Shown: positions 41,038-48,321 of the stretch, one piece after another
How the letters are laid out: the number at the start of each line of letters is the position of its first letter
How positions within the stretch are numbered: position 1 is the first letter of the stretch
Assembly (NCBI GenBank): GCA_964603935.1
Contig: CAZRWL010000008.1
Span: 1-48,321, forward strand
From: GWB1-37-8 sp964603935
Lineage (GTDB): Bacteria > Patescibacteriota > Microgenomatia > Levybacterales > UBA12049
DNA length: 48,321 bases
Direction of reading: 5' to 3'
Position numbers and translations under genes: made by a program
The notes under the pieces: generated by a model
Told to the model about the DNA's origin: nothing
The model's input: only the letters and a program-made list of their open reading frames with translations
The model's database searches: none

Positions 41038-41067
41038 TTGCCAAGAGACTTAATGTTGAGGTATAAT
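41038..41067 (+). promoter_or_regulatory. Promoter of the gene at 41074 and probably of gatCAB-dnaE
   Basis: TTGCCA (41038-41043), 18 bases, TATAAT (41062-41067), six bases, ATG. The following genes to dnaE are spaced by at most six bases, so this may drive the whole set. Confidence 0.7.
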
Positions 41068-41073
41068 AAAATT

Positions 41074-41484
41074 ATGAAAAAGTTTGAAAAAACCATGCTC
41101 GTAGTCTCAGATTACGCAGGGGTAAGGCCAGACAAAAAACTTAATATCGACGGGACATTTGAAACAATATACGCTACTAATTTACCTGCAATGCATAAAA
41201 GCTTGTATTTAGTTGGTATTTTTTCTGTTGATGATAATTCTCTTGAAAAAATATTTTTAAACATTGACCTTCTTAATGCTAAAGGCGAGTCTATAGTGGA
41301 AAATAAAATGCCACCTCTAGAAATTGTCTTAAGTAAAACAAATAGAAAAGTACGATTTTTTAATATCGTTGTCAACGTTAATGATATCCTTTTTAAGGAA
41401 TATGGTGAATACAAATTCACAGCCAGAGTGGGAGAAGATGTAATTGGAGAATCTTTGTTCTTTGTAGAAAAACCCTTAAACTAA
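41074..41484 (+). CDS. Small beta-rich hypothetical protein (DUF6941-like)
   Basis: The 136-residue product alternates hydrophobic strands and ends EYGEYKFTARVGEDVIGESLFFVEK, which fits a small beta-sandwich such as the DUF6941 group; the assignment is tentative. No signal peptide or catalytic motif. The ATG at 41074 is chosen because it follows the promoter by six bases; an upstream GTG lies ahead of the transcription start. gatC begins after one base, so it leads the gatCAB operon, an unexplained position. Confidence 0.65.
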   Translation: MKKFEKTMLVVSDYAGVRPDKKLNIDGTFETIYATNLPAMHKSLYLVGIFSVDDNSLEKIFLNIDLLNAKGESIVENKMPPLEIVLSKTNRKVRFFNIVVNVNDILFKEYGEYKFTARVGEDVIGESLFFVEKPLN

Positions 41485-41485
41485 A

Positions 41486-41920
41486 ATGCCCACAACAAAT
41501 ACAACATCATCCAGATCTAGCTCATCTTCCTCAGCATCTATAACTCTACCCCGTAAAATTAAGAATGCTTCTCCAAGCGCATCTCAGGCTATATTTCAAA
41601 CGACCATTTATTTTAACAGAGATCACGTTAGAAAGATCAAGAAACTAGCAGACTTAAATATCTTAGAAGAGAATCTGGATAAATATGTAGCGCCATTAAA
41701 CAAGATAATGAGCTACGTAAATAAAATAAATGAAAAATATACAGAAAACATAGATCCAACGTCACAGATAACAGGACTTGAGAACATAATGCGTGAAGAT
41801 GAGGCATCCTCATCATTAAGTCAGGAAGAGGCATTATCGAATACAAAATCGCAACAAAACGGATTATTTAAAGTCAAAGCAATACTCGATGAAGAACGTG
41901 TCACTCGTCACGCATCGTAG
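41486..41920 (+). CDS. gatC: Asp/Glu-tRNA amidotransferase subunit C with Ser-rich extension
   Basis: The 144-residue product contains a GatC core: IYFNRDHVRKIKKLADLNILEENLDKYVAPLNKIMSYVNKINE (about 41-83), DPTSQITGLENIMREDEASSSLSQEEALSNTKSQQNGLFKVKAIL. GatC stabilises the GatA-GatB complex. Residues 1-35 are a Ser/Thr-rich tract not found in usual GatC (about 95 residues). The core is recognisable but diverged. Next gene gatA starts six bases later. Confidence 0.87.
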   Translation: MPTTNTTSSRSSSSSSASITLPRKIKNASPSASQAIFQTTIYFNRDHVRKIKKLADLNILEENLDKYVAPLNKIMSYVNKINEKYTENIDPTSQITGLENIMREDEASSSLSQEEALSNTKSQQNGLFKVKAILDEERVTRHAS

Positions 41921-41926
41921 AATAAT

Positions 41927-43348
41927 ATGAAATTAAATGGATTGACAATTAAAGAAGTGCGGGAAGGGTTAAAAACGAAAAAGTTTTCGTCTGTTGAATT
42001 GACAACTGCGTGTTTAACGCAAATTAAAAAACACGATAAAAATTTAAATGCTTTTATTACGATTACCGAAAAAGAAGCCTTGGAGCAAGCAAAAAAAGCA
42101 GATGCTTTAGCTTCGCAAGGAGAGACCTTGCAAGATAAACCCCTATTGGGAGTTCCTATTGCTTTGAAAGACTTGTTTTCCACAAAAAATATTAAGACAA
42201 CTGCAGCTTCAAATATTTTGAAAGATTATGTTCCTCAATACGACGCAACAGTTGTTCGAAAATTAAAAAATGCCGGCGCGATTATAATTGGTAAAACTAA
42301 CTTGGATGCATGGGCGCATGGATCAAGCGGTGAAAATTCCGACTTTGGTCCTACGAAAAACCCTTGGAACAGAGAATATGTTCCGGGCGGATCCTCAAGC
42401 GGCTCTGCGGTATCAGTAGCGTCTGACATGTGCATTGCCGCTACGGGTACTGATACAGGAGGCTCTGTAAGACTGCCCGCAAGCTTCAATAACATTGTTG
42501 GGCTTAAGCCAACTTACGGCAGAGTCAGCCGTTATGGAATTATCGCTATGGCCTCGTCGCTTGATTCAATTGGCCATTTTACAAAAACAGTCGAAGACTC
42601 AGCTTTATTTTTCAACGTAACCGCAGGGCAAGACAAATTTGACGCCACCACTCTTCCCAACCCAACCGAAGATTTTACTAGAAATCTAAACAAGGGAATT
42701 AAAGGAATAAAAATTGGAGTCCCGGGAGAATTTGTTACTTCGGATTTAGACAAAGAAATTAAAAGTAAACTTGAAGAAACTATAAAAATACTTGCAGGCT
42801 TGGGAGCGGAAATTATAGAAGTATCGCTTCCTTACACGGAATATGGAATCGCAGTTTACTACATAATCCAGCCGTCCGAAGTTTCCTCGAATCTTGCAAG
42901 ATATGACGGAATAAGATTTGGAAACGGCAGGGAGGCTTTTGGGGAAGAGGCAAAAAGAAGAATAATGATGGGCATACATTTTCTGTCATCAGGCTATTAT
43001 GATGCTTATTTTAATAAAGCAATGAGCGTCAGAACTCTAATAAAAAAAGATTTTGATAATGCGTTCAGAAAAGTAGATGCTTTAATTTCCCCTGTCTGCC
43101 CGACTCTTCCCTGGAAATTAGGGGAAAAAATTAATGATCCCTTGAAGATGTATCTATCTGATGTCTTAACTGTAACTGCGAATATCGCAGGCATTCCAAG
43201 TCTTTCTGTTCCTGCCGGATTTTCTGCAAATAAACTTCCAATTGGAATTCAGATTATGGGAAAACAATTATCAGAAAGTCTTTTGTTTCAAATCGGAAAC
43301 GCTTTTGAACAGAAAACAATGTTCTATAAACAAAAACCAAATTTATGA
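41927..43348 (+). CDS. gatA: Asp/Glu-tRNA amidotransferase subunit A
   Basis: The 473-residue amidase has the Ser-Ser-Lys triad: Lys in PIALKDLFSTKN, the cis-Ser and nucleophile in GGSSSGSAVSVASDMCIAATGTDTGGSVRLPAS (about 151-184). It frees ammonia from glutamine and passes it to GatB to make Gln-tRNA or Asn-tRNA. Its TGA overlaps the gatB ATG by four bases. Confidence 0.97.
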   Translation: MKLNGLTIKEVREGLKTKKFSSVELTTACLTQIKKHDKNLNAFITITEKEALEQAKKADALASQGETLQDKPLLGVPIALKDLFSTKNIKTTAASNILKDYVPQYDATVVRKLKNAGAIIIGKTNLDAWAHGSSGENSDFGPTKNPWNREYVPGGSSSGSAVSVASDMCIAATGTDTGGSVRLPASFNNIVGLKPTYGRVSRYGIIAMASSLDSIGHFTKTVEDSALFFNVTAGQDKFDATTLPNPTEDFTRNLNKGIKGIKIGVPGEFVTSDLDKEIKSKLEETIKILAGLGAEIIEVSLPYTEYGIAVYYIIQPSEVSSNLARYDGIRFGNGREAFGEEAKRRIMMGIHFLSSGYYDAYFNKAMSVRTLIKKDFDNAFRKVDALISPVCPTLPWKLGEKINDPLKMYLSDVLTVTANIAGIPSLSVPAGFSANKLPIGIQIMGKQLSESLLFQIGNAFEQKTMFYKQKPNL

Positions 43349-44772
43349 ATTATAAACCGGTTATCGGACTAGAAGTACACGTTGAGTTGAAAACAAAATC
43401 AAAAATGTTCTGCGGATGTTCTGCGGATTATTTTGGACAAAAACCAAACAGCCACACTTGCCCGATATGCCTAGGTCTTCCGGGAGCGCTGCCTGTTCCC
43501 AACAAAAAAGCAATTGAATGGTGCATAATGATCGGCCTTGCGCTAAACTGCAATATTTCTTTATTGTCTAAATTTGACAGAAAGAATTATTTTTATCCTG
43601 ATCTTCCCAAAGGATATCAAATCAGCCAATACGATCAACCATTTTGTTCTGGCGGCTATGTCATCCTGAACTCGTTTCAGGATCTAAAAACTAAAGATAC
43701 CGAGATGCCGAAACAAGTTCGGCATGACACGGGCGAAAAACGAATTGGTATAACTAGGGTTCACATGGAAGAAGATACTGGAAAATTAATTCATCAAGGC
43801 GATTCAACCCTTATTGACTTTAACCGCTCAGGAGTTCCGTTGGTTGAAATTGTTACAGAACCAGATTTCGAGAACGCAAAAGAAGTGGTTGAATATCTCA
43901 AAAAACTCCAGCAAATTGTCCGCTATCTTGATGTCTCCGGCGCGGATATGGAAAAAGGAAATATGAGGCTGGAACCAAACATTTCTCTTTCCCCATGTCA
44001 TCCTGAACCAGTTTCAGGATCTAGTTCCTCAAAAAACGAGATGCCGAAACAAGTTCGGCATGACAACGTAAAGCTACCAATATATAAAGTCGAGGTGAAA
44101 AATATTAATTCCTTCAGGTTTGTTGAGAAAGCAATAGAATTTGAAATTAAAAGGCAAACGGAAATTTTGGAAAACGGACAAATACCTATTCAGGAAACCA
44201 GAGGATGGGATGAAAACAGACAGAAAACTGTTTCCCAAAGAATCAAAGAAGAGGCAAACGACTACAGGTATTTTCCTGAGCCCGACATTCCGCCGATACG
44301 ATTATCGGAATCTCGAATCTCAAATCTCAAATCTCAAATGCCAGAATTACCGGAAGCAAGACTTGCAAGACTTATAAAAGATTATAGCCTATCAATTTAC
44401 GATGCAGAAATTTTAACACGGGAAAAAGAAATTGCAGATTATTTCGAAGAATGTGTTTATATGGGACAATTTCACGAAATAAGTCCTAAACAGATCGCTA
44501 ATAATATTATTAACAAAAAAGTTGATATAAAAAATGTCTTACCGGCAGCATTAATAAAAAGTATTGTAATTACTAAACTAACAAACACTATTGACGATAA
44601 AAAACTTCAGGAAATGATTAGTATTGTTCTTTCTCAAAACAAAAAGGCTGTGGAAGATTATAAAAGCGGAAAAATCCAGGTTATTGGATTCTTAATCGGA
44701 AAAGTAAAGAAACATTTTCCAAAAGGAGATACCGGCCAAATCAAGAAATCGCTGGAAAGGGGTTTAAACTGA
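43345..44772 (+). CDS. gatB: Asp/Glu-tRNA amidotransferase subunit B, with two inserted repeat peptides
   Basis: The 475-residue product has PVIGLEVHVELKTKSKMFCGC with the zinc-site region CPICLGLPGALPV, the kinase/amidotransferase core GVPLVEIVTEPD, NINSFRFVEKAIEFEIKRQ, FPEPDIPP, and a C-terminal YqeY-like tail ending GLIGKVKKHFPKG-like. Two peptides are foreign to the family: VILNSFQD...KQVRHDT after CSGGY, and CHPEPVSG...KQVRHDN after PNISLSP. Each is encoded by a copy of the double-hairpin element, read in different frames. They lie in loops between conserved blocks, so function is probably kept. A short AATCTCAA-type tandem repeat follows at 44309-44338. Confidence 0.95.
   Translation: MNYKPVIGLEVHVELKTKSKMFCGCSADYFGQKPNSHTCPICLGLPGALPVPNKKAIEWCIMIGLALNCNISLLSKFDRKNYFYPDLPKGYQISQYDQPFCSGGYVILNSFQDLKTKDTEMPKQVRHDTGEKRIGITRVHMEEDTGKLIHQGDSTLIDFNRSGVPLVEIVTEPDFENAKEVVEYLKKLQQIVRYLDVSGADMEKGNMRLEPNISLSPCHPEPVSGSSSSKNEMPKQVRHDNVKLPIYKVEVKNINSFRFVEKAIEFEIKRQTEILENGQIPIQETRGWDENRQKTVSQRIKEEANDYRYFPEPDIPPIRLSESRISNLKSQMPELPEARLARLIKDYSLSIYDAEILTREKEIADYFEECVYMGQFHEISPKQIANNIINKKVDIKNVLPAALIKSIVITKLTNTIDDKKLQEMISIVLSQNKKAVEDYKSGKIQVIGFLIGKVKKHFPKGDTGQIKKSLERGLN
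43659..43729. repeat. Double-hairpin element inside gatB, copy A
   Basis: 71 bp from TGTCAT to ATGACA; hairpins CCTGAA-CTCGT-TTCAGG and ATGCCGAA-ACAAG-TTCGGCAT. Translated as VILNSFQD...PKQVRHDT. Confidence 0.92.
43996..44065. repeat. Double-hairpin element inside gatB, copy B
   Basis: 70 bp from TGTCAT to ATGACA, with the same second hairpin as copy A. Its left half is read in a different frame (CHPEPVSG) while the right half reads PKQVRHDN. Confidence 0.92.
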
Positions 44773-44774
44773 TT

Positions 44775-47700
44775 ATGTCCGACTTCGTACATCTCCACAA
44801 TCATAGCGAATATTCACTTTTGGACGGACTATCCAAAATAAAAGAAGTGGTTTTCCGAGCAAAAGAGTTAGGAATGAAAGCCATTGCAATTACAGACCAC
44901 GGCAATATGTACGGAACAATAAAATTCTACAAAACCTGTCTGGAAGAAGGAATAAAACCAATCATAGGATGCGAAATATACGTTGCCAGACGGACAAGGC
45001 ACGATAAAGAAGCCGGAACCGATTCCGATTCAAACCACCTAATACTGCTTGCAAAGAATAACACAGGCTATAAAAATTTAATGAAAATAATTTCAATAGC
45101 AAACCTCGAAGGCTACTATTACCGCCCAAGAGCGGACGCAAAACTCCTGAAAGAGTATCACGAAGGGTTGATATGTTTGTCAGCGTGTGTTAACGGGTAC
45201 GTTTCCGAACCCCTTTTGCAAAATCAGGATGAAACAGCAGAAAAAAGAGCTCAGGAATTATCGGAAATATTCGGCAAAGATAATTTTTATTTAGAGCTTC
45301 AAAAACACATTAATATTCAGGAGCAAGACACTTTGAATGAAAGGCTAATAAAAATGTCAAAAAAATTAGGAATACCTGTTGTTGCAACCAACGATAATCA
45401 CTATATACACAAAACAGATGCGGAAGCTCAGGAAATTTTGTTATGCATCCAGACTCAAACGACTATCGACACAAAGAACCGCAAACTCTCCATGATTTCT
45501 TCACCGGATTTTTACATTAAGTCCCAAGAAGAAATGAAAGGACTCTTCATCCAGACACCTGAAGCAATTAAAAACACAATTAAGATTGCGGATATGTGCA
45601 ATGTGGAAATTACTCTGGGTAAATGGATTATGCCGGCTTTTGATGTGCCCAACAAAGCCGCTCCTGCGGAATATATTAAAGAAAAAGTTTCCGAAGGACT
45701 AAAAAAAAGATATAAAGAGATCACTGCCGAAATAAGTCAACGCGCAGATTATGAGCTGTCTGTTATCCTCAAAAAAGGCTACGAAACCTATATTTTAATT
45801 GTTGCGGATTTTGTGAGTTGGGCAAAATCCCGCGGCATCACGGTTGGTCCGGGTAGAGGATCTAACGCGGGCTCAATTGTGTCTTATGCTTTGGGAATCT
45901 CGGACGTAGACCCTTTATTTTTCAAACTCCCTTTTGAAAGATTTCTTAATCCGATGCGCCCTTCGCCTCCGGATATAGACTTGGACTTCGCAGACAACAG
46001 ACGCGACGAAGTCATAGAATATGTTACACAAAAGTACGGCCGGGACAAAGTCGCGCAAATAATAACATTTGGAACCATGGAAGCAAGGGGTTCGGTCAGA
46101 GATGCGGGGCGAGCTCTTGGCATGCCCTACTCGGGTCCGGACAGGATAGCAAAAATGATCCCCCCTGGTTGGCAGGGACACGCTATGACGATTGACAAAG
46201 CTTTGGATCAAAGTCCGGAACTTAAATCAGCTTACCAGTCGGAGCCCGAAACAAAAAGACTTTTGGATCTTGCAAAAAGACTAGAGGGTGTCGCAAGACA
46301 CGCTTCCATGCACGCGGCAGGAGTCGTTATAGCAGACAAACCCTTGACAGAATACACCCCTCTTCAAAAAGAAACTAATGGGGAGAAAATTATCACTCAA
46401 TACGACATGTACAATGTAGGCGAAGACGGCGTTGGTCTCTTGAAAATTGACTTTTTAGGATTAAGAAATTTAACTATTATTCAGGAAGCTTTGCGTTTCG
46501 TTAAGGACAACCAGCAAAAAAATATAGATTTATCCGCAGTTACTTATGATGACAAAAAAACTTACGAATTGCTTTCAAGCGGTGAGACAACGGGAATTTT
46601 TCAGCTTGAATCTCCCGGAATGAGAAGATATATTAAAGAACTGAAGCCAACAACTATTTTTGATCTTCAAGCTATGGTTGCGCTATACAGGCCCGGCCCC
46701 ATGGCAAACATACCTGAATTTATCAAAAGGAAGCATAATCCCAGCTTAATTAAATATCCTGACCCGCGTCTTTCGGATATTCTTAAAGAATCCTACGGTG
46801 TTATCACCTTTCAGGATGATGTTCTGCTGACAGCTATCAAAGTAGCAGGATACTCATGGCTTGAAGCTGATAAGCTTCGAAAAGCAATCGGCAAGAAAAT
46901 TCAGTCCGAAATGAAAAAACAGCACGACAAATTTGTAGGAGGATGTGTTGAAAACGGAATGAACAAGAAAAACGCAGAGGAATTCTGGGTGCTGTTCGAA
47001 CCGTTTGCCGGATACGGATTTAATAAAGCTCACGCTGCGGGCTATGCTACGATTGCATTTAGGACAGCTTACCTTAAAGCCCATTTTCCTGTTGAATTTA
47101 TGACAGCTTTACTGACTGCCGAATCCCGTGGCACAACAGGGCCGGTAAAAAATGAAAAAATAGCTCAAGCTGTCGCGGAGTGCCGGAGGCTTAACGTCAA
47201 GATACTTCCTCCAAACATCAACAAATCTGAAAGTGATTTCACAATAGAAGATAAGATAAACATCAGGTTCGGACTTACTGCTGTAAAAAATGTCGGAGAA
47301 GCGGCAATAAAAAGCATTTTGAATGCCCGCTCAAAAGGGAACTTTAAAAATTTTGAAGACTTTTGTTTTAAGGTTGATTTGGGGCCTGTAAACAAAAAGA
47401 CAATAGAAAGCCTTATTAAAGCAGGAGCTATGGATACCTTTGGCAATCGGGCTGGCTTGCTGATGGTTTATCCGCAAATTGCGGAAAGAGCGCATAGAAA
47501 AAGGAGACAGGAAGAAGAAGGTCAGACAAGCTTATTCGGTGATACCGAGCCTACAATATCCGAACACAAAACAGCCGCAAGCAATGTTGAAGATTTTTCC
47601 CCGAACGAAAAATTGGCTTTTGAAAAAGAATTTCTTGGTTTATATTTAACATCTCATCCGCAGTTGGACAATCTCTTGCGCATTAAATCTATAATCTCCC

Positions 47701-47999
47701 ATGAGATAGAACTTCTGGTTGAAGAGACAGAGGGAACAAAAGTAAAAGTAGGCGGGATTATAGAGTCGTCAAGACGAATATTTACTAAAAAAAATAACAG
47801 TGAAATGGCATTTTTGGTTATCGGCAATGAAAAAGGCCTATCTGTTGAATGCGTTGTTTTTCCAAGAATTTTCGAACAGCACAAAAGTCTTTTAATAAAG
47901 GACTCCGTAATATTAATTGAGGGACATCTGGACACAAAAAACGACAGGCCTTCAATTATCGCGGAAAAAATTTCTCCAATTAACAACTTTCCTTCTTGA
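44775..47999 (+). CDS. dnaE: DNA polymerase III alpha subunit
   Basis: The 1,074-residue replicative polymerase begins with a PHP domain (FVHLHNHSEYSLLDG, AITDHGNMYG). The palm has GPGRGSNAGSIVSYALG and the catalytic PDIDLDFAD (about 399-407), followed by HAAGVVI, the fingers region and GYGFNKAHAAGYA, then HhH and an OB-fold near the C-terminus (KVKVGGIIESSRRIFTKKNNSEMAFLVI). It is the ordinary DnaE1 size. It follows gatB by two bases, an unusual operon partner for tRNA amidation. Confidence 0.97.
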   Translation: MSDFVHLHNHSEYSLLDGLSKIKEVVFRAKELGMKAIAITDHGNMYGTIKFYKTCLEEGIKPIIGCEIYVARRTRHDKEAGTDSDSNHLILLAKNNTGYKNLMKIISIANLEGYYYRPRADAKLLKEYHEGLICLSACVNGYVSEPLLQNQDETAEKRAQELSEIFGKDNFYLELQKHINIQEQDTLNERLIKMSKKLGIPVVATNDNHYIHKTDAEAQEILLCIQTQTTIDTKNRKLSMISSPDFYIKSQEEMKGLFIQTPEAIKNTIKIADMCNVEITLGKWIMPAFDVPNKAAPAEYIKEKVSEGLKKRYKEITAEISQRADYELSVILKKGYETYILIVADFVSWAKSRGITVGPGRGSNAGSIVSYALGISDVDPLFFKLPFERFLNPMRPSPPDIDLDFADNRRDEVIEYVTQKYGRDKVAQIITFGTMEARGSVRDAGRALGMPYSGPDRIAKMIPPGWQGHAMTIDKALDQSPELKSAYQSEPETKRLLDLAKRLEGVARHASMHAAGVVIADKPLTEYTPLQKETNGEKIITQYDMYNVGEDGVGLLKIDFLGLRNLTIIQEALRFVKDNQQKNIDLSAVTYDDKKTYELLSSGETTGIFQLESPGMRRYIKELKPTTIFDLQAMVALYRPGPMANIPEFIKRKHNPSLIKYPDPRLSDILKESYGVITFQDDVLLTAIKVAGYSWLEADKLRKAIGKKIQSEMKKQHDKFVGGCVENGMNKKNAEEFWVLFEPFAGYGFNKAHAAGYATIAFRTAYLKAHFPVEFMTALLTAESRGTTGPVKNEKIAQAVAECRRLNVKILPPNINKSESDFTIEDKINIRFGLTAVKNVGEAAIKSILNARSKGNFKNFEDFCFKVDLGPVNKKTIESLIKAGAMDTFGNRAGLLMVYPQIAERAHRKRRQEEEGQTSLFGDTEPTISEHKTAASNVEDFSPNEKLAFEKEFLGLYLTSHPQLDNLLRIKSIISHEIELLVEETEGTKVKVGGIIESSRRIFTKKNNSEMAFLVIGNEKGLSVECVVFPRIFEQHKSLLIKDSVILIEGHLDTKNDRPSIIAEKISPINNFPS

Positions 48000-48142
48000 C
48001 GCTATATAATAGCAACGGATCCCAAACAGAAAGTTCAAACGTAAACTCCTCAGAAAAAGATTATCTCCGCCCACTTTTTTTGATATCCTTTGAGACCTTT
48101 AATCCTCTTGAAAATAAAATATAACGTATCTATAGTTAATCT

Positions 48143-48321
48143 ATGTTAACGAAATCTGATTTATCCCAAATGGGAAAATTAATCCGAGACGAAACAACGC
48201 CAATTATCCAGCAGGAATTAGCACCTGTCAAACAAGACATTGCCTCTCTGAAAAAAGACATGAAGTATATTAAAAAAACTGTGGATGTAATGATTGATCT
48301 TTTTGACAGGCAAGACATAAG
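48143..48321 (+). CDS. Small coiled-coil protein, MLTK family, cut by the window end
   Basis: The open frame of at least 59 codons starts MLTKSDLSQMGKLIRDE and continues as a coiled-coil (VKQDIASLKKDMKYIKKTVDVMIDLFDRQDI). It resembles the product at 40643-40873 in start, size and composition. A TATAGT box (48131-48136) lies six bases before the ATG, again the leaderless layout. The 3' end is beyond the window. Confidence 0.75.
   Translation, partial: MLTKSDLSQMGKLIRDETTPIIQQELAPVKQDIASLKKDMKYIKKTVDVMIDLFDRQDI

Noticed and set aside
40842..41066. 74-codon plus-strand frame ending RLNVEV
   Set aside because: It overlaps the start of the coiled-coil gene on the other strand and ends inside the promoter of the next gene; no similarity recognised.
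29072..44065. CRISPR-like array formed by the repeated hairpin units
   Set aside because: The copies are isolated, at irregular distances of thousands of bases, with no spacers; they are dispersed palindromic elements.
44309..44338. AATCTCAA-type short tandem repeat in gatB as a phase-variation tract
   Set aside because: Only about four imperfect units, and the resulting residues fit the normal GatB loop, so slipped-strand switching is not supported.

Overview
The window is an AT-rich bacterial chromosome segment read with the standard code: TGA is used as a stop, for example at the end of pyrG, which argues against the TGA=Gly lineages. It most resembles a Candidate Phyla Radiation (Patescibacteria) genome, possibly Microgenomates. 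The reasons are the small tightly packed core genes, the divergent or reduced housekeeping enzymes (enolase, a PEP-synthase relative, a short CysS), the cytoplasmic-membrane and MurT/GatD style of envelope, frequent leaderless promoters, and short palindromic repeats. The lineage is an inference; no rRNA gene is present. Region 1 (1-15.1 kb) is accessory. It runs from the 3' end of a tRNA-Lys through a 1,566-residue protein with two GHKL-type ATPase modules and a C-terminal HELLH zincin motif, then an orphan Cas4/RecB-like nuclease coupled to an unknown gene, TspO with an ArsR-like regulator, an OLD-family ATPase-TOPRIM gene divergent from a double-domain DNA methyltransferase, a convergent HNH nuclease, a DUF3800 protein and a Bro-N protein. 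It reads as a defence or mobile-element island, and most intergenic structure lies here. Region 2 (15.2-28.4 kb) mixes envelope, sugar and carbon-metabolism genes: a mechanosensitive-channel-like protein, tRNA-Glu, a PIG-V-like glycosyltransferase, a CysS/MshC-like ligase, a secreted glycoside hydrolase, a YkuK-like protein, a small metallopeptidase, holA, a phosphohexomutase, an inositol-phosphatase-family protein, a degenerate PEP-synthase-like protein, a degenerate enolase, phosphoglycerate mutase, a methyltransferase-like protein, rsmI and a DedA protein. Region 3 (28.4-38.5 kb) carries the divergent SOS pair lexA/uvrB, then yraN, rplS, pyrG, tRNA-Gly, a LysM protein, tRNA-Asp, polX, lemA, htpX and an unknown gene. 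Region 4 (38.5-48.3 kb) holds murT-gatD (lipid II amidation), a small coiled-coil gene, a small beta-rich hypothetical gene, gatC-gatA-gatB (Gln-tRNA and Asn-tRNA amidotransferase), dnaE and the start of a second coiled-coil gene. Two features cut across the regions. Many genes have a TATAAT-like box, often preceded by TGn, ending about 6-7 bases before the ATG, which predicts leaderless mRNAs; strong Shine-Dalgarno sequences were seen only at the channel-like gene and lemA. A 63-71 bp double-hairpin element bounded by TGTCAT/ATGACA occurs between genes and also inside the reading frames of gatD (once) and gatB (twice). It supplies the stop codon of pyrG and separates lexA from its probable promoter and operator.
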